A stretch of DNA of 64,000 nucleotides from Narthecium ossifragum. Its lineage: Eukaryota; Streptophyta; Magnoliopsida; Dioscoreales; Nartheciaceae. Below the pieces are notes generated by a model that searched no databases, was not told the DNA's origin, and was given only the letters and a program-made list of their open reading frames with translations. Below are positions 43,635 to 55,020 of the stretch, in pieces. The translations under genes were made by a program, and so were the position numbers. The stretch spans positions 13,842,615 to 13,906,614 of the forward strand of contig OY986969.1 in the NCBI GenBank assembly GCA_963920575.1, written 5' to 3'. Each line of letters starts with the position of its first letter. Within the stretch, counting starts at the first letter, position 1.

Positions 43635-44162
43635 CGTTTCCCATCTAGCAGTGCCGATTTTCTGCTTGTGAGTCTGTAGTGTTGATTTGTTGTGTTCAGG
43701 GACACGCGGTGGGGTTATAGGGCCCATGTGTACACCCAGGCTTTGCTTGAGGGTGACACTATTGTGTTTCCTCCTTCCTTTGTGAGTGTCGTAGCATAGA
43801 ATCCTTATGAGCTTATTGCTCACTCCTACCCGGGCTGTGTTTTGCTGGTGCAGACGTCAACCCTTCTTCTGTAGATCCGAACTGGACAGGCACATGGTGG
43901 CGCGTCGGCTTTTGAGGTGTTCGAGGACTTGGGGTTCATTTGATCTTGATGAATTATTGAAATGTATAATTTCATTATGTAAGGATTTTGAGAATTAAAT
44001 ATTCTATTAGAATCTTGAATTATACTTGAAATTTTATATTGACCCCAAATCAATTATTAGTTTAGTTGTTTTTATTTTATTGTAAATGCGCCAGTGATGA
44101 TTGGGTGGAGTAGGAACCCTCACGCCTCGGCCCGGATGGGTTTTCTGGGTCGGGGTGTGACA

Positions 44163-44311
44163 CGGAGCCTGTTGTTCTTTGCAAAAAATCCGTGCCTATT
44201 ATATGAGGTTGACCTTTCCTATAGCAACTGCGAATGCTTGTATTAACTGTCATACATGTATTATGGATATCTCTTTTGACAACATAAAAAAACGTTTGAA
44301 TATATTTAAGG
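44163..44311 (+). pseudogene. Athila-type protease C-terminus (element D)
   Basis: PVVLCKKSVPII-like residues, then ATANACINCHTCIMDISFDNIKKRLNIFKDA, across small frameshifts. This is the conserved stretch after the Athila/Tat protease. Roughly 20 residues between RGM (34516) and this part appear lost at the J insertion. Confidence 0.8.
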
Positions 44312-44316
44312 ATGCA

Positions 44317-46653
44317 TGTCGCGCCCCGGCCCAGAAAACCCATCCGGACCGGGATACGAGGGGGGGTTCCTACATCTACTAACAACAACTGGCGGAAACA
44401 GTTACAACAAGCAGTAAGAGGACAGAAGTAAATCTAACAACTGCTATTATTACAAAACTGTATATAAGACAGAGTTACAATAAGATTTACATAAACAGTC
44501 CTCAAATACAAAAGATGTACAAAACTCAAAAAAGTTACATCATCAGTAGTCTCTCGGAAAGCATAACAGAAGCCATCCTGGCCCTCAAACATGTCCTGAC
44601 GTCGACGCGCCACCGTAGGACGGGCAACTGGGGCCCACCGAAGGAGAGCTGGTACATGCACCTGCAAACGCCGCCTGGGTAGGTGTGAGCACTAAGCTCA
44701 GTAGGGTTCTACTCTACGACACACATAAGGAAGGGGAAACTGCAACTGAACTAGCTCTGTGCCCAGTTTTGAGGCCTGCCAAGGACCCCATAAATCCCGT
44801 CAATAATCCGAAGGGTACCTGTCCAAAGTACGTCTCTGACAGCCACTGCCTAGGGTGGACCTTCTCCGACATTCCTGACACAGGGTGGACATGACGATAC
44901 CAGTAGGATACCCTTCTCCAAGCGGGACCTCTACACTTAGCGGAACAACCGTGGTTATGACAACCAACTCTCAGCACTCCAAGCAACAGAGCTAACACTA
45001 CCCCAAATAGCAGACTAACAACAATACGGTCAAACCCTAGGCATCTAATGCACAATCAACAATGCATGCAATAGTATAAACAAGCAACAATCAAGGGCAC
45101 ATCCCATGGCCCATTTATACTAAGCATTCCCGAGGGTTCATGACTCCCTCGGTTAACCACAAAGCGATAAAGGGCATACAGCCAGCCCATTTATTCTACA
45201 CAATCTCGGGAGTCATCACACTCCCGGTTCTGCCACAAAGCGGTAACAAACAATACTTTATATCAATAACACTAACATGCCATTCTCTGCTACCCTCAGG
45301 CATTGTTCCTGGAAACCCTGGATCGAGCCAAACATACCCATGGATCGATCCGACAGCCCTCAGTGAACAGGCTATCTTGGGTGCAACCTGGATCGATCCA
45401 ACATACCCATGGATCGATCCTACCTGAAGTTTGATCGATCCAACTTACATGGATCGATCCTACTAGTAGTCAGATCGATCGGAATCGCAAGTCCGATCGA
45501 TCCAACTCGGAAAGCCCAAGAACAAGAAACCATTCTCTCAGTCCGATCGATCCAACTTGTCCTTGGATCGATCGCACTCGGAATGCCCAAGAAAAGACAC
45601 CATTCTCTCAGTCCGATCGATCCAACTTGTTCTTGGATCGATCGAACTCGGAAAGCCCTCCAGTAATAAATTCATAACAAATCGTAAGAAAATCAGAAAA
45701 TTATGAAATCAGTTGGGTTTGAGAGATAACTCTGATCTACAACTCTTATGTTCATCACAACCCAAGAACATGCACGTACTGATCGAAAAACTCGCCGCAA
45801 GCCGGCTGTTCTTCAAGAACAGCAGAAACTGGAAAATCCGAGATTAAACATGTATAAATCCTACTAAAATCTCAACCAAAGCTTATGAAACTTATACCAT
45901 AAATTCTACTAAACAAGAGGAATCCATCAACACAAAGAACAACAAGATCTAACGTCTAGATTAAGAGAAACCCATTAAACAAGTCACATAGGTAGAACTC
46001 CTACCAGAAACGCTAATCCTCGGCTGATTCCCCGCTAAACGGCCGCTAACCAAGCAACTAAACCATGCCAGGGATCTTCCTCACGCCGCCACGGATCCAA
46101 CGAGCTTTGGATCACCCAAAACGGTGGCCGGAGGAGGAAGAACGGTGGAGAAGAAGTTGGCTGCCGGGAAGAACAGAGGAAGCAGAGCCGCGGAAGAAGA
46201 AGAAAGAAGGAGGAAGAAGGAAGAGAAGAGAAGGAAGAGAAGAGAAGGAAAAGGCCGGGGAAAGCCGGGAAGGCCGGGGAAAAGGGGGAGCAGAGGAGAG
46301 AATGTCTCCTCTCCCCTGACAGTGGAGAGCGACGGCCACGACGGCCGTCCTCGCAACTCCACCGACAATCCCACAGTGTCCGATTGATCGAACTCCGAGT
46401 CTGATCGATCCAACTCCGAGTTCGATCGATCCAACTCCGAATCCAATCGATCCAACACACCAAGTCCGATCGATCCAAGACTGGCTGGATCGATCCACAG
46501 GTCAAAAACCTCCTAAACAGATCTAGTCAAACACAACCATCCATCAGAGGCTGTGCGCGCACGGGGGTGAGAAACTAACCGACAATGCGCAATTTACCAA
46601 ATTGCCCTTATGGTCAACAACAAGCTACAGGAATAAAGGGACAGGTCCTCACA
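44317..46653 (-). mobile_element. Solo LTR K, reverse, TSD ATGCA
   Basis: TGTCGCGCCCCGGCCC to AGGTCCTCACA on the plus strand, 2337 bp, with perfect ATGCA duplications at 44312-44316 and 46654-46658. Reading from its start (46653): hairpin at 46589-46605, palindromes at about 46383-46495 and 45330-45660, TGCAGGTGCATG-type block near 44655. It interrupts element D just after the protease. Frames at 46035-46505 are the leader, not a gene. Confidence 0.95.
45330..45660. repeat. GATCGATCC palindrome cluster, LTR K
   Basis: About eleven exact GATCGATC cores in 330 bp, as TGGATCGATCCA or CCGATCGATCCAAC. It includes an imperfect ~70-bp duplication (about 45535 and 45603, CTCAGTCCGATCGATCCAAC). The densest cluster in the window. 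Confidence 0.92.
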
Positions 46654-46658
46654 ATGCA

Positions 46659-47260
46659 TGCTTGCCTGCAAATAATGACTGCTTAGCAATTGATGTTATC
46701 AATGATTGTGCCTATATTTCTGATTGATGCTTATTTAACATTGATTTAAATACTGGACAATTGTGTGTTGTTTATACTTAGCCAAAATTATGCACAAAGA
46801 TGTCAAAATTTTCTAAAGTTGAACCACCACCTCTTCCTTTACCTATTTCTGCACCATCGTCCCTGCCCACAACATCTATCTTAAAATTAAAACCTTCTAC
46901 CCCTTCACTCACGGATTATCTCAAGGGTGATTTCATAACTATGGGGGAGACATACCGTAAACATGGGTGTAAAATGAAATATGAAGGTTTGATCCAAATT
47001 CGAAAAAAGGATGATAGGTTGTCGTTTATGGAGGGTGGGGTTTTTAATATACTTGTGGGGAGGATGGAATCAATAGGTCTCCATCATCAAATACTTGACA
47101 TACTATGAGACATAGTATGGTTTAAATCATCATGTGGAGGAAATTAATATTGTTAATCTGATGGATCCATGCTATAACTGATCCTTTCGGAACGTCGAGT
47201 GAGGGCCGATAACTCCCCGCGCTTGCTGGGAGGCAAACCCGTTTTTAAGAGTTTTTCTAA
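46659..47260 (+). pseudogene. Post-protease remnant of element D
   Basis: Decayed coding sequence (SKFSKVEPPPLPLP, 46800-46850, and LKLKPSTPSL) of the kind found between protease and RT in Athila elements, then GCTTGCTGGGAGGCAAACCC (47221-47240), which in my recollection lies after pol in Athila/Tat elements. RT, RNase H and integrase that should lie between are absent, so this is either an internal deletion or a non-autonomous layout. Confidence 0.55.
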
Positions 47261-47384
47261 TTTTTTAAGAATGCCCCCAATTTTTTTTCGTTCTTTTTTT
47301 TTCTGATTTCCCACCAGATTTTCTCTTCCTACCCTTCTCAAGCTCCTCCCCAACTAGATCGGCTCGTCCCCGAGCCGACTACCG

Positions 47385-47840
47385 TCGCCCACAGCTGCAA
47401 TCGCTCCGGCCATTCCCATCCCTCCAAACCTTCACCTAGGCCACCACCATCCACCTTCCTACCCTTCTCCGACCCCTACCACCATCATCCATCTCTATTC
47501 CGCAGCCGACAGCCACCTCTCAAACCCAACCAGCCACGGCCACCCGGATCTCCTCCTCCACGGCCTCCCACCCCCTGAAACACTGGCATAAGCTTGCCCA
47601 GGCTGCCATGATCCTTTCTCGACCCTTCCCGGTCTCGATAGCTCCCTGGATCGCCAGAACCCATTTCCGACAATCCTCCACCGCGCTGGCCATCTCTAAT
47701 CTCCCACCTAGAAGCCTCAAAGCTTCGATCAAATACCGCAAATGAACTTCTTAGGCTTCCACGATTCCATCCCCACCAACCTCGTCTTCCGGCGATGACG
47801 TTTCATAGTCGATCCATCGCCGACATGCTTATAGTCGTCT
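47385..47840 (-). other. GC-rich segment with antisense open frame in the D 3' spacer
   Basis: A sharp rise in GC in otherwise AT-rich sequence. The minus strand has an open frame at 47741-47520 (LRYLIEALRLLGGRLEMASA...), with few low-complexity residues, but no ATG at its start and a stop just upstream. I do not recognise the family. Antisense frames in the 3' spacer are known in some Tat-lineage elements (Grande, Retand), which makes an element-borne or captured sequence possible. It may equally be chance. Confidence 0.35.
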
Positions 47841-49349
47841 GATTCTTCCCTGACGCAATCCAGGTGCTACAAACATCAAATTTCCGATCGGATGGTATAG
47901 ATCTTCAATCAGGAACAGAGTTATATGGATGATGAATAATTTGGTGCAATGCTTGGATGATTAATATTATGTTTTCTCATTTAATGCTTACCTATATATG
48001 TTTTATTTTGTGGGATGCATTCTTGTACATGATTGATATATCATACAAATATAAAGGAAACTCTGCCAAAAAATTTCATGAATTTAGTGCCTTTTGTATT
48101 CTTCTGCAAAATTGCTTTGTTATTTTTCTTGATCCTTTGGAAATGTACTTCTTTAATTAGCAGTGGTGACAATATTTGGATTTCGATCAGCAGTGGGTGG
48201 TATATACTTTTTGGGGAGGACATGACTGGCAGGATATAATTCATTGTTATTGGTGGAGGATTGCTAACCTTAAATTGGAAGAGAAAAGGATATTTTTCAA
48301 GTGTTCATTTTGGTTATCTCTACCCTTTATTCATTGATTTCTTTTTATGACTTAATATAATTGAGGACAATTACATTTAAGTTGGGGGTAGAATTCTAAA
48401 AATTCAATGCTTATATTTTTTTTTTTCTGATAACCGATATTATATACCCTTGAGTTATGTCATGAGAATGAAATTGTGATATTTATTGATGAAAGATGCC
48501 TGATTTAGACATGTATTTTTTATGATTTACTCTAATTCTCATATATATAATATAAGAAATAGCTAAATTTTTTGCTATGCATGATATTATTTCTATACTT
48601 CAACACTTTTGTCAGGAATTAAGGATAACTTGACATATTGCAATGCACACGTTCACTTCCACATGTTGATGAGTTGAGATTAGATTCTAAGCATGATACT
48701 ATGATAGATTTATGATCTTATGCTATGTTACATGAAAGTATGCAATTGAAAAAAAGAAGAAGAAGAGCTTTATATGCAAAAAGGGTTTCATAATTAGTAA
48801 TCGGGCAATGTGCCTAACAAGGTGTGGTGTTCATGTAAAATACTTGAAATTTCCGAAGAAAAAATGACTAGTTATGATTTGTAGCTATCATGGTTTGAGC
48901 ATTAGAGTCTGAAAGGTGTTCTACACTTAGTGCTCTAAAGCGGTCTGGTTTGGGAGTCACTGGCTTGAACCTGGTTACATTGACCATGAAGAAAGCTTAA
49001 GAAATCATAATATTGCATATGTCATGTCTAATTTTTTTTTTTGCAAAGTAGTGAACAAAAATATGTACTTGGCCAAGTTCACATTCTTGAATGGTTGAAG
49101 TGTTTGGATATAATTGATACTCTGGGACATGTGAAACCCTTTTCACACACTTGGATAGTTGGAGTTTTTGTTAATCGTGGTTAAATATATTGAAGTGTTG
49201 GAAAGGTGTTTGGCATGCATTGATTTGCTATTGTTATATCTTACTATGGTTAGAAGAATAAATTCATGAGTATGATTTTTATTTCATGCATTAGAGTTGA
49301 TGAATATTATGATTGATTTCTAATGCCATATTCAAGGGAATATATAGAT
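47841..49349 (+). other. 3' spacer of element D
   Basis: AT-rich sequence without a convincing gene. It holds TTTAAGTTGGGGGTAG at 48375-48390, like the polypurine motif of Athila/Tat elements but not followed by an LTR. A poly-A/T stretch is near 48415-48427. Short frames at 47957-48239 look random. Confidence 0.5.
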
Positions 49350-49357
49350 GTTGTGGG

Positions 49358-51216
49358 CAGTGGCGAAACCACATGAGGGCAAGAGGGGGCAGCTGCCCCC
49401 CTTGACTTTTGATAAAATTGTAAGGTATTATACCTATGTAGCTTTGGACCTTTGGTTGACTCGGTCAAAATAGATATGGGATGAGTAATTTTTAAGGGAT
49501 GACCGGATGATGACGTATTGGGATTTGGATGCTATATAGCTTGGTTGACTCGGTCGAAATAAACAATAGACGGGATGAGTAATTTTTAAGGGATGATCGG
49601 ATGACCTATTGTGACTTGGATGCTATATAACTTTGGTTGACTCAATCAAAATAGATTGTATGAGTAATTTTTAACTACAAAGGAGGGATGACCGGATGAT
49701 CGTACCGGACTTGGTTGCACCCATTACGGAGACGGAGGATCAAATCTAATTTTCTAAACCTAATTGTTCGTATCTCTCTGTGCGGCTCCTTCAGTCCTTC
49801 TCCAACCGGCGACTCCGAGTCTCCGACCATCCGACAACTTCGGCGACGGACCGATGGTGGTACGTCCTGATCATACTTTTCTGGACTTTGGTTTTCTATC
49901 TTATTTCTTATCGTATTCCTATTTTCTTGCGCTTTGGTTTTCAATGTCTTGTTTTGTATTGCAAGAATATTTTTTTTTTGGTCTATGATTGCTAGTATCC
50001 AGAATGTCTAGGTCCCTGTTAATTAAGATATCTTTCAATTATTCGAGATATCCTTTTTATTCAACATTTTGTCATATTTATTAGGTTCAATCATGGATAA
50101 ATTTGTTATTAAAAGAAAGACAAATCCATCACCTCCTACTGTAGAAGATGTTGATCATAATGAACCAAAAGTTCTTCCAGAACCTAGTGTCAAAATATTT
50201 CATGATTCCACATCAAAGATTAATTTAGAAGATCTTCCAGCAGATCATGGTTTGCGACCTAAAATTTCAGATTATCCTATTAGAGACCGTGATTTCATTC
50301 GCAGAGCATATTTAAAAAAAGGACCTTGTCAACCTCGTCAACATATTTTTCCTCAGAAAAAATAGGAAATGCACCTTGAAGGTTGAAGCCTTGTTGGTTT
50401 AATGAGTTTGAAGCTTGGTTGGAATATAGTGTTGCAAAGGATGCTGCATTTTGTTTACATTGTTATCTTTTTAAGCCAGATTTTGGAGAGCAAGGTGGCG
50501 GTGACGCCTTTATTACTGAAGGTTTTACAAATTGGAAAAAAAAAGAAAAGTTTTATGCGCACGTAAGAGGGCCTAATTGTGCTCATAATCAAGCATACAT
50601 AATGTGCCAAATTTTGTTGAATCAAAACCAACATATTGAGACTTTTCTCCATAAACAATCAGAGCAAGCAAAGATGGATTATAGAATTCGTTTGACTGCA
50701 TCTATCAAGTGCATTCGATTACTTCTTTGACAAGGATTATCTTTTCGTGGCCATGATGAATCAGAAGAATCAATTAACAGAGGGAAATTTTTAGAGCTTT
50801 TGCAGTTCTAAAATCATCCAACTATTTCAAAATATGAAAATTCATCGAGGACATTTGTAAAAGGTATCTTTTTATATAATGAATTATCTATTCTATTGGT
50901 CTTTTCTCTTAAAGCATTTATGTTCTCATTTTTTTAAACATTTTCTCTATGTGTAGGTAGTACCGTAGTAGCATATTACTGGCATTCGGATACTCGAAGG
51001 CAGATATGTGACATTATATGATTATATTTACTCACATACATAGACAGTCTTGTAGTTATTTTCATGTATTTTTTTTTCATTCAAGATTCTTGACAAATTC
51101 TATGTCACTCGTAAAAAAAATATACTTAATAATTTTGAACACATGTTTACTCTATATACTTATATACATTTTGCCGCCCCCCCTCCCCCCGAAAAAAATT
51201 TCTGGCTTCGCCGCTG
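49358..51216 (+). mobile_element. hAT-superfamily DNA transposon, internally deleted
   Basis: Ends CAGTGGCGAAACCA on the left and, inverted, CAGCGGCGAAGCCA on the right (12 of 14 matching). It is flanked by 8-bp duplications GTTGTGGG (49350-49357) and TTTGTGGG (51217-51224), with one change; 8 bp is the hAT size. The subterminal regions are G- and C-rich (AGGGGGCAGCTGCCCCCCT; CCCCCCCTCCCCCCG). The 1.86-kb length and truncated transposase show it is non-autonomous. Confidence 0.9.
50093..50830 (+). pseudogene. hAT transposase N-terminal part (TTF-type zinc finger)
   Basis: Starts MDKFVIKRKTNPSP at 50093, shortly after a TTATTAG 3' splice-like site. It continues DYPIRDRDFIRRAYLKKGPCQP, then KPCWFNEFEAWLEYSVAKDAAFCLHCYLF, and TEGFTNWKKKEKF, the TTF-type domain of plant hAT transposases related to ZMYM/ZNF862-type proteins. 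Stops at 50363-50365, about 50384 and about 50728 break the frame. The catalytic DDE region and the C-terminal dimerisation domain are absent. Confidence 0.85.
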
Positions 51217-51224
51217 TTTGTGGG

Positions 51225-51402
51225 TGTTTTCTTTGAAAACCATTAGGAGACTGTAACTCCTCCACTGGGATATCCCAAGGGTTTAAAGGCTTGTTGCATA
51301 TGTTAAGTGCAATCGTGAGACCTATGAAAGTAGCTAGTTAGATATACTGCTTTCTTTTTATATTTTCTTTACTCGAGAACTAGCAAAGTGTAAGTTGGGG
51401 GG
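51225..51402 (+). other. End of D 3' spacer with polypurine tract
   Basis: Continues element D after the hAT. TAAGTTGGGGGG at 51391-51402 is directly followed by an LTR-like TGTGATGAGA, so this is D's polypurine tract. Confidence 0.65.
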
Positions 51403-52750
51403 TGTGATGAGACATGAATTATGCAGAATTAAACCTCTTAAATTACCTTTGTTAGCCTAAGAGTAGGTGTATTTGATATCTTATTATTTCATTCCAGGTT
51501 TAAATAGGATTTCAGAAGAAATACAAGATTTTCGGCTAAAAAGACTAAATTCTGCATAATCTGGAAATATGGAATTAGCTATCGACTGTTTGGAAATAAA
51601 TCACTATAATTCAGAGAAAAATCTACAAATCCTGACATTCTGGGAAATAGAAGAACACTTCATGATCTACAACTTTCATCTTGAAAACTTTGTGAGATTC
51701 TCTATAGATTGGCGCCATGTTTAAATCAAAGTCGGATATGTGGAAGGTAAAATTTGAAAAGCTGAAAAAATTAATTAATGACGTGCCAGTGAAGACCCAG
51801 TAAACCGACCAGAGCGATGGATCGCACATATGACGCCATTAGTACGGAAAATTAGGAAAATTAGAGTTTTACCTCAGTTACGACTCATAATTTCAGGGTT
51901 AAGTGCTTCTATTATATAAAAGGGTTATTCCAGCTGAAAATCAACATCTTTTTGGACCACTTTTGGAGGAGAAGGCTAGGGTTTTGAAGACGATGATCTT
52001 TTCGCTGGGATTTACGGCTTTCTTCCCAACGCCTATGGATCTTTCCCAAAAGATGAGTAGCTTATGATTTTCTTTGGTTTGATTCTTGTAAACTTATTCT
52101 CAACATGATCTCATAAATATAGTTTTAATGATTAGAGATTTGAGGGAGCAGAGCTCCTTTGAAGTATTTTCAGTCATGCAAATTTTCTATGATTGTTTGT
52201 ATAGATTTATGAGATGGTTTTTCATGTGATTTATGGTTTACTTTTGAGATAGCTATGCTATGCTAGGATAGGTTGTGCCAATGTCATTAGGAGTAGTATA
52301 ACTTAAAGTAATCATAGGATCGAAGACACCCTATGCCAAGAAAGATGGGTTATGCCGTTATGAACATAAATCTTATTTTAGGGATTCATGTGAACGTGTA
52401 GCTATATGATCAATAATGTTGAGAGAACGGAATAAGAGAATAACTAGAGAAGATTAAAGGTAAAGTTAGGGTGGATTGAGTAATCCCTAGGTAATTCTTA
52501 ACTTGGTTCAAATCTCGATCACTTTACTTGCTTTCTTAGGTAGTTATTAGATAATTTTATATTCAATTCTGATTACTCCGCATAGGATTCGAGTTTTGAG
52601 CATTGATTTCAGTTTCCAACGTTTTCCTTGTGGATCGACTCCGAACTTCACCACTAATCTACTCTATAGGATAGTGATTTGATAAGGATTATATTTTGAT
52701 TGAGGCTTGTTGCGCTTTAAGGACACGTTTTGCGAACGATCATGCACTCA
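51403..52750 (+). repeat. 3' LTR of Athila-type element D
   Basis: Starts TGTGATGAGACATG after the polypurine tract. Near its end is CTTGTGGATCGACTCCGAACTTCACC, resembling the end region of many plant Ty3/gypsy LTRs. The terminus is placed at about 52742-52753 (GATCATGCACTCA), with no 5' LTR in the window to fix it. No coding sequence. Confidence 0.6.
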
Positions 52751-55020
52751 CCATGATACTTTTGTGAATGACATCATATGAATTGGTACACCATATTTCC
52801 ATATGTTTTTGGACAAGTGGTTACATTTAGCATGTTATTAGAATCACTCATGCTCGTTCGAGCTCAAATGCGAGAGGACATGTTCATTCGAGCCAAATAA
52901 GTTTAAGATGTTGGTTGAGTAGTTAGACATTGTTCGCGTTAGTTTTCATCCGGTTGGCGAAAACAGTTTAAATCTTGATAAATAGGGAGGCGGGCTCTTC
53001 TAACCTCTCCAATATACGAGAGAGGGAACTTTCAATCGAAAATACATAGTATGAAAAGGAGAAAGAATAAGAATAATTACTCTGATGACACCCGGTATCT
53101 GCTACGTCGAAAGATAATTTTTTACTAATTGCAAAAAATGACACAAAGGACAGTTTCGTTGGTCACTTACAAGGATCAAGAGGCTATAATCGTGATGACA
53201 GCAGTACAAGGATGCAGGTCCGGCATGCAAAAGCTATGTCCTACTCCTAATATTACAAAGAGTATACTCCCAAGATACATGCAAGTCCGGCCTACAAAAG
53301 CTAAGTCTACTCCTAAGATAAATTTCTTCAAAGAGTCTGTACTCTTATTTGATTTGGCGAGAGTAATCTTCATCTTCATTGCTATACTTTTATACTTGGC
53401 TTGAGATAACTTCAATGCAACTTCTCCAAAATTGCTCTCATGATCTCCAAACAGCTCCCATGATCTCATTTGATTGCTTCCTTCTCGCCACATGTCCCAT
53501 TGCTTCCCTCAACTGACAAATAGTTAAGCCCATCATCTACACGTTCATCTCTGCTTATTTTTGTTCACTTTTTCGCAATTTTGTCATAATAATGAAATTA
53601 CAACCAAAGTTTAACTGCATTTTGGTACACCATAGCATTCGATTTTGGCAAAACTTCAGCACCAAAAGTTGTAGATCAACGACTTATCTTTCTAATGATT
53701 GAAGAATCGGCTTATTTGGACATCAGATCAAAAGTTATGAACAAAATACTCTACATGTGTTGGATGTCACATGGAGGACGATTTCATCCAACTTTTGCAT
53801 TTCGGTCGAGAAAAAGCTTCGCATTTGCTAAACCTCTAGACGAAAATTGTAGCTCTTCGAATGATCTTTCGAACGATCCAAGAATGGCTTCATTTGGATA
53901 ACAGATGACAAAGTTAAGGGAAAAATACTCTCAGTGCGTTGAAGATCAAGAGATGGACGAATTCGTCAACGGAAGATTTCATCCATGGACGATTTTGCCC
54001 AATCTTCAACTATATTCATCCATAGTGTTTTATCATAGCTTTTCAAGTCCTCTCTCCAATGGGCTAAGAACTGTCTAATTTGGATACCGAATGTGGAAGT
54101 TATGGACGTAAAACTTTTACCTTATTATAAAAGAGGGGATGCATCAAAATGTCATCAACAAAAAGGAGAATGCGAGAAAATGCATGATCGTGAAAGGAGA
54201 TATGGCCGAAAATATAGAGGGGGAAAATAGTTTTGACCAAGTATTTACTATTTTACGCACACTAAACGTCAGAATTTGGAGAAGTTGTCAAGAGCAAACT
54301 TGTTGGTTTTCGAATAAGCTTTCCAAACATAGTTAAGACATCATATTTGGAGGCCGTATGTGAAAGTTCTGGCTAAACTTCTTTAGTCATGTCGGAGTTG
54401 AAAGATGAGGACGATTTCATGGCGATTTCGTGGCGATTTTGTCTATTGAAAATTCTCGTTCAATATTTTCAAAGAGACCGTATATAAGATTTGTCACTCA
54501 TAATTACTTCCCCCAAAGCCTAGCTTTCATGTTCTCTCCTTCATCTTGCTAGGCTTCGTCCAACCTCTCTAACCTTAGTTTTTTCCTCTATCAAATTGCA
54601 GTTTTCTAAAACTGCTAGGACGTGTTTGTGCTATTGAATTGTCCACGCTCACCACACCATTACTTGGACATTTTTGATCAAACGAATTGTTCATCTCAAA
54701 ACCATCACTTCAAATTTTTCCATCCAACGAATCATTCATCTCAAACTCATGACTTAAGAATTTTTTTCTTTCATTAAATCCTCCATCTCAACCTCATTAC
54801 TTAGAATTTATTCATGCATCTCCAACTTGAATGTTAGAGGTTTTTGACCCATTGAATAATCCATGGCCACTTTCATCCTCGCTGGTTATGATTAGAAATT
54901 CTCATCAAGTATCACCTTCTGCCTTTGACCATCATGGTCCACACAATCCATGCATGGTTTCTTATGAGTCGAACAACTCAACGGCTCCGCCCATGTGCCG
55001 ATAATTTTTGAATAAATGTC
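52751..55020. repeat. AT-rich tandem repeat, unit 1
   Basis: From about 52930 this is the first copy of a repeat with a period near 2.1 kb. Inside it, 53580-54360 is built of imperfect shorter repeats with the theme AATTGTAGCTCTTCGAATGATC / CATTTGGATA...AGTTATGGACG. A TATA-like CCGTATATAAG is at 54479-54488. No gene recognised; the frames are short and lack domains. It may be an old LTR. Confidence 0.6.

Larger units (their letters stand above)
36051..44162 (+). repeat. LTR-like sequence J2 (split by two solo LTRs)
   Basis: Own parts are about 36051-38215, 40601-40778 and 43640-44162. It has AGATCGATCT palindromes at 36488-36756, a TATAAATAGG box at 36811, TTCTAGGTAGGATTC near 37057, the GATAGGTTGATCGCCGATCCG block near 38143, a GGGCTGTGTTTTGCTGGTGCAG block near 43833 and the terminus GGTCGGGGTGTGACA at 44162. 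The TG start was not found, so J1-J2 is probably a rearranged pair of LTRs. The outer flanks show no target duplication. No coding sequence. Confidence 0.55.
1574..52750 (+). mobile_element. Athila-type LTR retrotransposon D (host of most other insertions)
   Basis: Pieces of one element in consistent order and orientation are spread across the window. They are leader and gag (1574-2875), late gag and protease (33486-34516), protease C-terminus (44163-44316), post-protease remnant and 3' spacer (46659-49357 and 51225-51402) and 3' LTR (51403 to about 52750). About 6.7 kb remain once insertions are removed. No reverse transcriptase, RNase H or integrase is seen in the remaining pieces. The break made by element B is shown by a CCAAC target duplication and by the reading frame continuing across it (NPYSN on the left, TYNPGWRNYPNF on the right). 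The family name rests on gag and the DLGASVNLLSYSVYQKFG protease motif. Confidence 0.75.

Noticed and set aside
53129..54336. Short plus-strand frames in repeat unit 1
   Set aside because: No domains, and the frames are not kept in unit 2.
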